Shown: positions 17,205-25,099 of the stretch, piece by piece | Position numbering within the stretch: the stretch's first letter is position 1 | How the letters are laid out: the number at the start of each line of letters is the position of its first letter | Origin: Immundisolibacter sp. | GTDB lineage: Bacteria > Pseudomonadota > Gammaproteobacteria > Immundisolibacterales > Immundisolibacteraceae | Direction: 5' to 3' | Assembly: GCF_014359565.1 (NCBI RefSeq) | Contig: NZ_JACIZD010000001.1 | Span: 62,001-126,000, forward strand | DNA length: 64,000 bases | Translations under genes and position numbers: made by a program | Notes under the pieces: model-generated | What the model was told of the DNA's origin: nothing | The model's input: only the letters and a program-made list of their open reading frames with translations | The model's database searches: none

Positions 17205-20200
17205 TCAGAACTTGCCGTAGTAGCCTTCTTTGAGGGCATCGAACAGGTTGGCGGCCGTGTGCACTTCGCCGTCGTATTCGATTTCCTCGTTGCCCTTGGC
17301 CTCGATGGTGGTGCCATCGTCCAGCTCGAAGCGGTAGGTGGTGTTTTCGAGGTCCTTTTCCTTGACCAGCACGCCCTGGAAGGCAGCCGGGTTGAAGCGG
17401 AAGGTGGTGCAGCCTTTCAGGCCCTGGTCGTAGGCGTACAGGTAAATGTTCTTGAAGTCCTCGAACGGGTAGTCGGTGGGCACGTTGGCGGTTTTGGAGA
17501 TGGACGAGTCGATCCACCGCTGCGCGGCGGCCTGGATGTCCACGTGCGCCTTGGGGGTGATGTCCTCGGCGGTGATGAAGTACTCCGGCAGTTGCTCGGC
17601 CGGGTCGGCGCTACCCGGGATGGCGCGCGGGTTGACCAGGTGGCGGTAGGCCAGCAGTTCGTACGAGAACACGTCCACCTTTTCCTTGGTCTTGCGACCC
17701 TCGCGGATGACGTTGCGGAAGTAGTGGTGGGCGAAGCTGGGCTCGATGCCGTTGCTGGCGTTGTTGGCCAGCGACAGGGAGATGGTGCCGGTGGGCGCGA
17801 TGGAGCTGTGGTGGGTGAAGCGCGCGCCGCGCTCGGCGATGGCCTCGATCAGGTCCGGGCGCACGCCGCCGACGCGCTGCATGTAGCGGCTGTAGCGCGC
17901 CAGCAGCACGCGGCCGGGCAGCTTGTCGCCCAGCTTGTGGCCGTCGGCGGCCAGTTCCGGGCGCTTGCGCAGCATGTCCGGCGTGATCTCGAACAGCTCG
18001 TCCATGATCGGCGCCGGGCCTTTTTCCTCGGCCAGCGCCACGCCGGCTTCCCAGCCGGCAATGGCCATTTCACGCGACACGGCTTCGGTGAATTCCAGGG
18101 ACTGGGCGTCGCCGTAGCGGCGACCGAGCATGGTCAGCGTGGAACCCAGGCCCAGAAAGCCCATGCCGTGGCGGCGCTTGCGGAAGATTTCGTCCCGCTG
18201 CTGCTGCAGCGGCAGGCCGTTGATTTCCACCACGTTGTCCAGCATGCGCGTGAACACGCGCACTACCTCGCGGTATTCGTCCCAGTTGAAGCGCGCCTCG
18301 GGCGTGAACGGCGCCTCGACGAAGGTGGTGAGGTTGATCGAGCCCAGCAGGCAGGCGCCGTAGGGGGGGAGTCCCTGCTCACCACACTGCCCGGTCACGA
18401 TGCCGTTGAACACGACGGAATTGTGGTCCGGCTGGGTGGTGTCATAAACCGGATGCACACCCTCGTAAGCGATTTTCTCTACGCGAGCGGTGAAACGCTG
18501 GGTCTTGCGCAGACTTTTATCCGCGACCCATGCATTGTATTTGGCCGTCTTGTTTTCTGACAGAAAACCGATTTCATGCATGAAGCGATCGCGGGACTCG
18601 CCGTCGATGATCAATTCGTAGTCGGCCTTGCAGTGATACAGCTTGTGGCTGCCCTTGCCGTCTGGCAGGAGACGATCTTGCTCGTCACGGCGCTTGTGGA
18701 TTCGGGAAAATATTCCAAAATTGGCCAGCAACATCTGGACGTCTTTCAACAGGCTCGGTTGACTGGAGGCAAGCCGGACGGAGCACGTCAAGGACTTGCC
18801 CGAAACATTGACCGAACCGTCGGCCTGAAACAGGCCGCGCAGGTAGCCGACCACGCAGTCTTCAGTACCCTGCCAGACCACTTCGGGCACTTGGAACTTG
18901 CATTCCTTGGTGAAACCGTAGTGCTGCAGATAGCGCGCCAGCAACACGGAGCCCACAAAGACGTGGTTGCGATTCTCGACCGCAACCGGCTGCACCTGAT
19001 AGTCCCGGCCCTTCTGAAGGCCAGTCCCGGCAATCAAGGTGTTTACATGGCTGGCGATGTTTGTGGCGAGAGGCCGATCCTCACCCCAGAAATTGACATA
19101 GGCAATCGATTGCTTGTTCTTCGTTTCAGTGAAATGCCCATCGCCGGTTATCAGACCGATAAGTAATCCAAGTTCAAGGCTGCCCTGATCGCCAAATTGG
19201 CCCTTGCCGGACTGGATCAGTAGCTCGTCACCGACTTTCAGCTCCTTGAGCTTGAGCTTGCCGCGCTGAGTATAGAAATCGTGCCACTCGGTGGCCTTGA
19301 TTTCGTAGCCCTCCCGAGTGACCACGCGGTACACGTCTGCAGTTTGCGATGTCATGAACGCGGGCTTGGCCGGGCGTATGGCTGTGCCGCGCGTTGCCTC
19401 GGACAAGGTCCGCGTGTCGACCGTCACCTGCAGCGGCTCGCCGGTCTCGTACAACTCGCCGATCGGGATCATGCCGCGCGCGGTGTGCAACCGGGTGTCC
19501 GCCGTCACGCAGGGATTCGTCGCGCGGATGTTCTCGCAGAACCAGTTGTTGTTCAGGTCGTTGTACTGGTCGATCAGGATGAAGCCCGGCTCGGCGTAGT
19601 CGTAGGTGGACGTCATGATCAGGTCCCACAGCCGGCGCGCCTTGATGGTCTTGTAGACCCGGCAGGCGACCAGGCCCTGGTCGTTGACGATGTAGCCGCG
19701 GTGGGTGGGCCATTCGCGCCAGATGATGTTGTCGGCGGTATGCACGTCGATGCCGTCAGCCGCCGCCTCGTGACTGGCGACCGGGAAGGCGAGCTGCCAG
19801 TCGCTGCCGGCCTTGACCGCCTCGATGAACTCGCGCGTGACCAGCAGCGACAGGTTGAACTGGCGCAGGCGGCCGTCCTCGCGCTTGGCGCGGATGAAAT
19901 CGACCACGTCCGGGTGGCCGACGTCGAAGGTGGCCATCTGCGCGCCGCGCCGCCCCCCGGCCGACGACACGGTGAAGCACATCTTGTCGTAGATATCCAT
20001 GAACGACAGCGGCCCGGAGGTGTACGAGCCGGCGCCGGTCACGTAGGCGCCGCGCGGGCGCAGGGTGCTGAATTCGTAGCCGATGCCGCAGTTGTGGATC
20101 ACCAGCAGGCCGGCGTTGCCGGCCAGATAGTTGTTGTGCTTCTCGACCGTGAAGTCGTAGAAGGTTTCGGGCAGATCCAGGCCGCGCTCGATGGCCTCGA

Positions 20201-21800
20201 CCGGGCGCAGACAGCGGGCGAAGTCGATCAGCGGCGCAAGGGCCGGGAAGCGCTGCGCCCAACGATTCAGCCAGATGCGGCTGACGACTGCCTGGCGGTG
20301 GTAGCCGTGATAGAAGCCGAGCCGCTGACGTTCCTGGTGGCCAAGCTCGCCCTCCAGGGTGGCCAGCGCCGCGTGCAGGTCGGCCGGCACGACGTAACGG
20401 TCGTACTGACCGGCTTGGCTGGCGTGGTCCTGAATACGCTGGCGCTTGCCACTATCGGCCATATAGCCCGCCAATGCGTCCAGGAAGGCCGAGTCGCTGA
20501 TTTTCAGCATGGCGCCGCCGCTGTCGCGTACGGTGTGACCGTTGTAGTCGTGCTCGCGCGGCTGGCGCACGGTGAGCCCGGCGTGGACACCGAACAGGCC
20601 AAGCAGGGCCTTCAATTCCGCGGCAAACACGGTGTTTTGCGTGGCCAGGCTGACGCTGCCATGCTCGCGGCAGACTGTGCCGTCGGTGTCGATCAGGCCG
20701 GCCAGGAATGGCAGGAAGTGGCGCTCGGGATGGCGCGCGATCCAGTCCGGCACGCGCAGGCAGGCGGTCTTGGCGCCGACCTGCCAGTCGATCAGTTCAG
20801 CCGCCCGGCTGGCGGCGAAACTCGCCACGGCAAAGTCCCACACCGGGGTACCGTTGCGGGTGCTGGTGGCCACCACTTGCGCACGGCTACCGCAAAAGGC
20901 CTGAAAGAACGCGGCATAGCGCTCGACCACCTCGCGCTCGGCAGCGCGGATCTTGAACACCAGCCGCCGGCCAAGGGCGGCCGCGCGGTGCTGCCAAGCG
21001 CTGCGCGTCGGCCGGTAGCTGTGGCGTTTTTCGCAGGCACTGCCATCGCCCAGATGTGCGCCGGCAAACCAGGCTTCCTGCTGCGCCTGCGCGTCGGCCC
21101 GCCACGGGAAGCAATGCTGCACCAGAGCATCCGACATCCGGACCTCGTCGGCGCGCTGATAGCTCAGGGCACCGTCCCGGTACACCAGCACCGGGTGGCG
21201 GATCGAGGTTTTCAGGGCCACACCGTTGGCGCGCAGTTCAATGTTGTCTGCACGCGGCACGTGTGTGGTCAGGTGGCGCTCGATACGGCGCATCTCGAAG
21301 CGCCGGGCGCTTCGGTCGTAGGCCAGGATTTGCGCGTGCTTTCCTTGCACCGCCTGCTGGGCGCTGACCAGGCCCTGGTCCGTGAACACCCAGGTATCAG
21401 GCGCGACACAGCCGGCTTTCAGCGTGAGCCCCGCCTCGTGGACCTTCTGCAGGATGTCGTCCATCGAGTCCTCGATGGTGCCGGACACGGTGCAGTTGAT
21501 GGTGGAGGTGGCCGGCTTGTGCTCCAGCGCGCCGGCGTTGGAGGTGATGCGGCCGGCCGGGATGGCGCCGCGGCGCAGCGCCCACAGGAAGCGTTCGTAC
21601 CAGTGCTCGCGCAGGTCCGGGGCTTCGGCGTCGGCCAGGGCGCGCGCCACGCGCTGGTAGGTCTCGTCCACGGTGCGGTCGATGACCGTGCCGTCCTTGG
21701 CCTTGAGGCGGTATTTCTTGTCCCAGATGTCCAGCGAGGCCGGCTGGACGGGCACGTCTGCGTTACGCGCAGCTGCGTGAATGGCGACCACCTTATTCAT
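17205..21800 (-). CDS. nrdJa: Adenosylcobalamin-dependent (class II) ribonucleotide reductase NrdJa with two inteins
   Basis: 1531-residue precursor; removing residues 131-570 and 764-1138 leaves a host protein of 716 residues, the normal NrdJa length. It reduces ribonucleotides to deoxyribonucleotides using a cobalamin-generated thiyl radical and needs no oxygen. Host landmarks: N-terminal TINCTVSGTIEDSMDDI with the first redox Cys; KAG|CGIGYEFSTLRPRG split by intein 1; NIRATNP|CGEQGLPPYG split by intein 2, where the Cys is the radical Cys (N-x-C-x-E, equivalent to Cys439 of E. coli NrdA); and TGTISLSLANNASNGIEPSF. The ATG at 21800 is preferred over the adjacent TTG at 21803; GGGAG lies upstream. 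Followed 17 bases later by nrdJb. Confidence 0.95.
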   Translation of the reverse strand: MNKVVAIHAAARNADVPVQPASLDIWDKKYRLKAKDGTVIDRTVDETYQRVARALADAEAPDLREHWYERFLWALRRGAIPAGRITSNAGALEHKPATSTINCTVSGTIEDSMDDILQKVHEAGLTLKAGCVAPDTWVFTDQGLVSAQQAVQGKHAQILAYDRSARRFEMRRIERHLTTHVPRADNIELRANGVALKTSIRHPVLVYRDGALSYQRADEVRMSDALVQHCFPWRADAQAQQEAWFAGAHLGDGSACEKRHSYRPTRSAWQHRAAALGRRLVFKIRAAEREVVERYAAFFQAFCGSRAQVVATSTRNGTPVWDFAVASFAASRAAELIDWQVGAKTACLRVPDWIARHPERHFLPFLAGLIDTDGTVCREHGSVSLATQNTVFAAELKALLGLFGVHAGLTVRQPREHDYNGHTVRDSGGAMLKISDSAFLDALAGYMADSGKRQRIQDHASQAGQYDRYVVPADLHAALATLEGELGHQERQRLGFYHGYHRQAVVSRIWLNRWAQRFPALAPLIDFARCLRPVEAIERGLDLPETFYDFTVEKHNNYLAGNAGLLVIHNCGIGYEFSTLRPRGAYVTGAGSYTSGPLSFMDIYDKMCFTVSSAGGRRGAQMATFDVGHPDVVDFIRAKREDGRLRQFNLSLLVTREFIEAVKAGSDWQLAFPVASHEAAADGIDVHTADNIIWREWPTHRGYIVNDQGLVACRVYKTIKARRLWDLIMTSTYDYAEPGFILIDQYNDLNNNWFCENIRATNPCVTADTRLHTARGMIPIGELYETGEPLQVTVDTRTLSEATRGTAIRPAKPAFMTSQTADVYRVVTREGYEIKATEWHDFYTQRGKLKLKELKVGDELLIQSGKGQFGDQGSLELGLLIGLITGDGHFTETKNKQSIAYVNFWGEDRPLATNIASHVNTLIAGTGLQKGRDYQVQPVAVENRNHVFVGSVLLARYLQHYGFTKECKFQVPEVVWQGTEDCVVGYLRGLFQADGSVNVSGKSLTCSVRLASSQPSLLKDVQMLLANFGIFSRIHKRRDEQDRLLPDGKGSHKLYHCKADYELIIDGESRDRFMHEIGFLSENKTAKYNAWVADKSLRKTQRFTARVEKIAYEGVHPVYDTTQPDHNSVVFNGIVTGQCGEQGLPPYGACLLGSINLTTFVEAPFTPEARFNWDEYREVVRVFTRMLDNVVEINGLPLQQQRDEIFRKRRHGMGFLGLGSTLTMLGRRYGDAQSLEFTEAVSREMAIAGWEAGVALAEEKGPAPIMDELFEITPDMLRKRPELAADGHKLGDKLPGRVLLARYSRYMQRVGGVRPDLIEAIAERGARFTHHSSIAPTGTISLSLANNASNGIEPSFAHHYFRNVIREGRKTKEKVDVFSYELLAYRHLVNPRAIPGSADPAEQLPEYFITAEDITPKAHVDIQAAAQRWIDSSISKTANVPTDYPFEDFKNIYLYAYDQGLKGCTTFRFNPAAFQGVLVKEKDLENTTYRFELDDGTTIEAKGNEEIEYDGEVHTAANLFDALKEGYYGKF
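18387..19511 (-). other. Intein 2 of NrdJa (375 aa, LAGLIDADG endonuclease)
   Basis: Residues 764-1138 of the precursor. It begins CVTADTRLHTARGMIPIGEL (splicing block A) and ends VVFNGIVTGQ before the host Cys. The homing endonuclease has two dodecapeptides, LIGLITGDG (880-888) and LRGLFQADG (987-995). The terminal residue is Gln and the penultimate one Gly, instead of the usual His-Asn; terminal Gln is known for some reductase inteins. DNA here is AT-richer than the flanking host parts, suggesting a later arrival than intein 1. Confidence 0.9.
20091..21410 (-). other. Intein 1 of NrdJa (440 aa, LAGLIDADG endonuclease)
   Basis: Residues 131-570 of the precursor. It begins CVAPDTWVFTDQGLVSAQQA, has a block-B-like segment (LKTSIRHPVLVYRDG) and ends with the canonical block F/G phrase FYDFTVEKHNNYLAGN...LLVIHN before the host Cys. 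Homing endonuclease dodecapeptides are FAGAHLGDG (245-253) and LAGLIDTDG (366-374), both with the catalytic acidic residue, so the nuclease may be functional. Base composition matches the host gene. Confidence 0.93.
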
Positions 21801-21885
21801 CAATGCTCAGACTCCCTGGGTCGTTATGCGTGCGAGGATGCCAACGCGAGCGCGGCTGCCGGTGGCCTTTGGCCAGGGCTAGAAA

Positions 21886-21901
21886 ACACAACATCTTGTG
21901 A
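21886..21901. promoter_or_regulatory. Candidate NrdR box at the nrdJ promoter
   Basis: ACACAACATCTTGTGA resembles the 16-base NrdR consensus acaCwAtATaTwGtgt, with arms CACAA / TTGTG. It lies just downstream of the predicted -10 element, where bound repressor would block transcription. Confidence 0.5.
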
Positions 21902-21911
21902 AGGCCGATGG

Positions 21912-21940
21912 ACATTACGCGCGCCGGGTTGGGACGTCAA
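21912..21940 (-). promoter_or_regulatory. Predicted sigma-70 promoter of nrdJa-nrdJb
   Basis: On the minus strand, -35 TTGACG (21935-21940), 17-base spacer, -10 TAATGT (21912-21917). Predicted start near 21905 gives a leader of about 105 bases. Confidence 0.45.
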
Positions 21941-21962
21941 CGGCTGCCAAGAATATTTTTTT

Positions 21963-21980
21963 ATCTGTTAAATAACAGAT
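21963..21980. promoter_or_regulatory. Operator-like inverted repeat upstream of the nrdJ promoter
   Basis: ATCTGTTA-AA-TAACAGAT, 8-base perfect arms with 2-base centre, in an AT-rich block 23 bases upstream of the -35 element. Position suits an activator site. Binding protein unknown. Confidence 0.4.
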
Positions 21981-22051
21981 AGTTAAAATATCTAATGCAG
22001 TGGCCTTCAAGGGTTTTCAAGCCTCCGCGTGGGGCCGCTTAAATTCCTTTC

Positions 22052-22069
22052 ATCACAACATGTTGTGAT
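22052..22069. promoter_or_regulatory. Perfect palindrome between nrdJa and the HAD gene (second NrdR-like site)
   Basis: ATCACAACATGTTGTGAT, an 18-base perfect palindrome with the same CACAACAT/TTGTG arms as the site at 21886. It lies 17 bases beyond the 3' end of the HAD gene and about 165 bases from the first site. Confidence 0.4.
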
Positions 22070-22085
22070 GGGTCTTGCAGTCGAT

Positions 22086-22742
22086 TCAGGTCTGTGGCAG
22101 CAGCTGGCGGAAGCTTTCGAGCATCGGCAAGTCGGGCAGAAATTGCGGCTGCGCGCGTGAATCCGGCTGGGCGATGGCCAGCAGGTGGCCGATGCCGTAG
22201 TCGCGCGCCGCGCGCAGCACGTGCGCGTTGTCGTCGACCAACAAGGTGCGTGCCGGGTCGAAGCCCTGCTGCGCCTGCAGGCGCGGCCAGAAGTCCGGCG
22301 CTTCCTTGGGCAGGGCCAGATCGTGCGCGCAGATGATCTCGTCCAGCCACGCCGCAAGCCCGGTGCGGGCAAGCTTGAAATCGAGCCCGCTGCGGTGCGA
22401 GTTGGTGACCAGCACGCGCCGCTTGCCGGCCGCGCCCAGCCATTCCAGGAATTCGGGCACCTGCGGGCGCAGGCCGATCAGGTGCGCCAGCTCGGTATTG
22501 AGCGCCGCCACGTCCAGTTCCAGCAGCTCGCTCCAGTAGGCCATGCAGTAGAAATCCAGCGTGCCGCGGCGGCTCTCGGCCTGGCCGTGAATGACGCTGC
22601 GCGCCTCGTGCAGGCCCAGTCCCCGCCGTTCGCCCCAGGTGCGCGGCAGGTGGTCGAACCAGAAGGCGTTGTCGTAATGCAGGTCCAGCAGCGTGCCGTC
22701 CATGTCCAGCAGCACGGTGTCGATGCAGCTCCAGTCAATCAT
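22086..22742 (-). CDS. HAD-superfamily hydrolase, YrfG-like (GMP/IMP nucleotidase)
   Basis: 218 residues. HAD motifs: I, DTVLLDMDGTLLDL (nucleophile Asp in DMDGT, about residue 12); II, VLVTNSHRSGLDFK; III, the Lys of DLALPKEAPDFW; IV, LLVDDNAHVLRAA. The cap region and the HYDNAFWFDHLPRTWGER phrase match the YrfG branch, which dephosphorylates purine 5'-nucleotides. It starts at the ATG at 22742, overlapping the stop of the DUF167 gene (ATGA), and is the last gene of the yggS-proC-yggT-DUF167 run. Role in nucleotide balance is an inference from the family. Confidence 0.83.
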   Translation of the reverse strand: MIDWSCIDTVLLDMDGTLLDLHYDNAFWFDHLPRTWGERRGLGLHEARSVIHGQAESRRGTLDFYCMAYWSELLELDVAALNTELAHLIGLRPQVPEFLEWLGAAGKRRVLVTNSHRSGLDFKLARTGLAAWLDEIICAHDLALPKEAPDFWPRLQAQQGFDPARTLLVDDNAHVLRAARDYGIGHLLAIAQPDSRAQPQFLPDLPMLESFRQLLPQT

Positions 22743-23044
22743 GACGACGCCCCCATCAGGCCCGCCAGGCGCGGGGCGAGCTCGCAACCGGCGTTGATGC
22801 TGACCGTCTTGCGCCGGCCGGTGCTGCCGCTGGCGACGCTCAGCGCGCTGCGCGGCAGGTCCAGACGCTCGGCCAGAAACTGCACCAGCGCCGCGTTGGC
22901 GGCGCCGTCCACCGGCGGTGCGGTCAGGCGCAATTTCAGGCGGCCATCGTGCAGGCCGGCCAGTTCGGTGCGCGCCGCCCGCGGCTGCACCAGCAAATCA
23001 ACCAGCCAGACCGCGCCCTGGCGACGATACGGCGCTGCGTTCAC
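22739..23044 (-). CDS. DUF167 / YggU family protein
   Basis: 101 residues, typical length for YggU. Landmarks: VWLVDLLVQPRAARTELAGL at the start, the LKLRLTAPPVDGAANAALVQ core and the SVASGSTGRRKTVSI end. Function unknown; the fold is a small alpha/beta protein. GTG start overlapping the yggT stop, and its own stop overlaps the next start, so tightly coupled on both sides. The same neighbourhood is conserved in many gammaproteobacteria. Confidence 0.88.
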   Translation of the reverse strand: MNAAPYRRQGAVWLVDLLVQPRAARTELAGLHDGRLKLRLTAPPVDGAANAALVQFLAERLDLPRSALSVASGSTGRRKTVSINAGCELAPRLAGLMGASS

Positions 23045-23634
23045 AGACCCTGCACCATGATCCGGGCCGCCAAGATGATGAACGGCTGTACCAGCAGGAT
23101 GTTGACCAACTGCACCGCCACCAGCGCCACCAGCACCGAGAAATCCATGCCGCCCAAGGGCGGGATGATGCGCCGCAGCGGCGCCAGCAGGGGTTCGGTG
23201 AGCTGTTCGAGCAGGCGCAGCATGGGGTTGTAGCCGGCGCCGGCGGCGACCACCCAGCTGGCGATCGCCCGCACGATCAGTAGCGCGCTCAGGGTCAGCA
23301 TCAGCAGCGCCAGGGACTGCGCCACCGCCATCAGCAGCGCGCCGATCAGGCCCGGCAGGTAGCCGCGCAGGCCACTGAGGGCATATACCTCCAACAGCTT
23401 GACCAGTAGCAGCAACACAACCAGCGCCGGCTCGACCCGTGCGCGCATCGGCAGCACGCGGCGCAGGGGTTTGAGCACCGGCTGCGTCGCCTTGTAGACG
23501 GCCTGCGACAGCGGGTTGCGGAAGTCGACGTCCATGGCCTGGAACAGCAGGCGCAGCAGCACCAGCGCCGCATACAGGCCAAACGCGGTCTGTACCAGGA
23601 ACAGGCCGGCCTGGGTGAGGGGTGAGTACACCAT
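23041..23634 (-). CDS. YggT family membrane protein
   Basis: 197 residues with two YggT repeats, each of two hydrophobic helices with an FxNP-type turn: DVDFRNPLSQAVYKATQPVL in the first and NPMLRLLEQLTEPLLAPLRR in the second. YggT proteins sit in the inner membrane; roles in cell division, osmotic shock tolerance and plastid thylakoid assembly have been reported for homologues. It lies 3 bases after proC and overlaps the DUF167 gene. Identification is by the duplicated NPL...PLLRPLRRxLP pattern. Confidence 0.88.
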   Translation of the reverse strand: MVYSPLTQAGLFLVQTAFGLYAALVLLRLLFQAMDVDFRNPLSQAVYKATQPVLKPLRRVLPMRARVEPALVVLLLLVKLLEVYALSGLRGYLPGLIGALLMAVAQSLALLMLTLSALLIVRAIASWVVAAGAGYNPMLRLLEQLTEPLLAPLRRIIPPLGGMDFSVLVALVAVQLVNILLVQPFIILAARIMVQGL

Positions 23635-23637
23635 GCC

Positions 23638-24459
23638 TCAGTCCTGCGCCTGCCGCGCCAGTTCACCCGCGCGGCGGTGGGCGGCGCCGATTGCCTCGTT
23701 GAACAGCCTTGCCAGCCCGCCGGCCTGCAGCACCTCGAGCGCCGCCTGCGTGGTGCCGCCGGGCGAGGTGACCTGTGCCCGCAGCGTGGCGGGCGCTTCA
23801 CCGCTCTGGGTGGCCAGCACGGCCGAGCCCAGCGCCGTCTGCAAGGTCAGCCGGCGCGCGACATCGGCGCTCAGACCCAGTGCCACGCCGGCTTGCTCCA
23901 TGGCTTCCATCACCGCAAAGAAATACGCCGGACCGCTGCCCGACAGCGCCGTGACGGCGTCCAGCTGCGCCTCGTCCGGCACCCACACCACGCTGCCCAC
24001 GGCACGCAGGATGTGTTCCGCCTGCTGCCGCTGCGCAGCGCTGGCCCGGGCATTGGCGTGCAGGGCGCTGATGCCCTGGCGCACCAGCGCCGGGGTGTTG
24101 GGCATGCAGCGCACAACCGGGAAATCGCCGCCCAGCCAGGCGTCGATGTCGGCTTCGGTAATGCCGGCAACGATCGACACGATCAGCGGCCGCGTGGACG
24201 CAAAGTGTGCGGCCAGGCCCCGCGCCACCGATTTGAGCACCTGCGGCTTGACCGCCAGCACCACGACGCCGGCAGCGCCGACCAGATCCTCGCCGCGCGC
24301 TGCGGTCAGCATGCCGAACTCGCGCGCCAGTGCCTCCCGGCGGCCGGCATCCGGCTCGGCAGCGGCCAGGCGCTCGGGCGGTGTGCCGTCGGCAAGCAGC
24401 CCGCCCAGCAGCGCACGGCCCATGTTGCCGCCGCCGATGAAGACGATTTCACCCGCCAT
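23638..24459 (-). CDS. proC: Pyrroline-5-carboxylate reductase
   Basis: 273 residues, full length. Last step of proline synthesis: NAD(P)H-dependent reduction of pyrroline-5-carboxylate, in the cytoplasm. N-terminal Rossmann motif IVFIGGGNMGRALLGGL, then VVLAVKPQ, the CMPNTPALVRQG motif, and the C-terminal dimer/active-site segments ALSGSGPAYFFAVMEAMEQA and QVTSPGGTTQAALEVL. The start at 24459 is chosen because it sits directly before the Rossmann fold; earlier in-frame codons add unrelated residues. Cotranscribed with yggS (34 bases upstream) and yggT. Confidence 0.95.
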   Translation of the reverse strand: MAGEIVFIGGGNMGRALLGGLLADGTPPERLAAAEPDAGRREALAREFGMLTAARGEDLVGAAGVVVLAVKPQVLKSVARGLAAHFASTRPLIVSIVAGITEADIDAWLGGDFPVVRCMPNTPALVRQGISALHANARASAAQRQQAEHILRAVGSVVWVPDEAQLDAVTALSGSGPAYFFAVMEAMEQAGVALGLSADVARRLTLQTALGSAVLATQSGEAPATLRAQVTSPGGTTQAALEVLQAGGLARLFNEAIGAAHRRAGELARQAQD

Positions 24460-24493
24460 GCCGATTGTCCTTTTTGTCCTTTTCCAAGCCGTG

Positions 24494-25099
24494 TCAATAC
24501 CGCGTCGGACGCGGCCCAAACAGGGCGGTGCCAATGCGCACTATCGTGGCGCCCTCGGCGACCGCCGCTTCCAGATCACCACTCATGCCCATCGACAGCG
24601 TATCGAGCTCAAAGCCCTGCCCGCGCAGTTCCAGCCACAGCTCACGCAGCGCCCGCAAAGGTCGACGCTGGTCCTGGAAATCGGAGGCCGGCGCCGGAAC
24701 GGCCATCAATCCACGCAGGCGCAGCTGTGGCAATCCAGCCACCGCGCGCGCCAGATCGGCCACCGCGACCGGCGCCACGCCAGCCTTGCTCGGCTCGGCA
24801 TCGATGTTGACCTGCAGGCATACGTTCAGCGGCGGGAGGGCCGGTGGACGCGCAGCGGCCAGACGCAGCGCCGTCTGCTGCGACGCCAGCGTATGCACCC
24901 AGTCGAAGCGACAGGCGACCTGCGCTGCCTTGTTGCCCTGGATGGCGCCGATGAAGTGCCATTCCAGGTCGAGGTCGGCGCAGGCGTCCATTTTCGGGCA
25001 CGCTTCCTGCAGGTAGTTTTCCCCGAAGGCACGCTGGCCCAGCGCGGCGAGTTGCCGAATGTGTTCGACAGGCTGGGCCTTGCTTGCCGCCAGCAACAC
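24494..25099 (-). CDS. YggS/PROSC family pyridoxal-phosphate homeostasis protein (start uncertain)
   Basis: PLP-binding protein with alanine-racemase-like TIM barrel: LLAASKAQP (PLP-lysine), AFGENYLQEACPK, LEWHFIGAIQGNKA, LRGLMAVP, LSMGMSGDLEAAVAEGATIV and IGTALFGPRP. The GTG at 25099 lies just before the PLP-lysine strand and would delete the family's first helix. That helix is present upstream in the same frame (YLDARWWAVQERLRVAQERF, 25100-25180), but no ATG, GTG or TTG exists between it and the in-frame stop at 25259-25261. A CTG at 25177 is one option; an overlapping 11-codon ATG frame at 25218 lies one base out of frame. Either initiation is unusual or a single-base error or mutation is present. 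Confidence 0.88.
   Translation of the reverse strand: MLLAASKAQPVEHIRQLAALGQRAFGENYLQEACPKMDACADLDLEWHFIGAIQGNKAAQVACRFDWVHTLASQQTALRLAAARPPALPPLNVCLQVNIDAEPSKAGVAPVAVADLARAVAGLPQLRLRGLMAVPAPASDFQDQRRPLRALRELWLELRGQGFELDTLSMGMSGDLEAAVAEGATIVRIGTALFGPRPTRY

Noticed and set aside
19281-21971. 896-codon plus-strand open frame opposite nrdJa
   Set aside because: Shadow of nrdJa with Gly/Ala/Val/Gln-rich sequence and no domain; nrdJa is unambiguous.
21804-22085. Cobalamin riboswitch upstream of the B12-dependent reductase
   Set aside because: Looked for the B12-box and peripheral conserved segments and did not see them; the region is instead rich in short palindromes.
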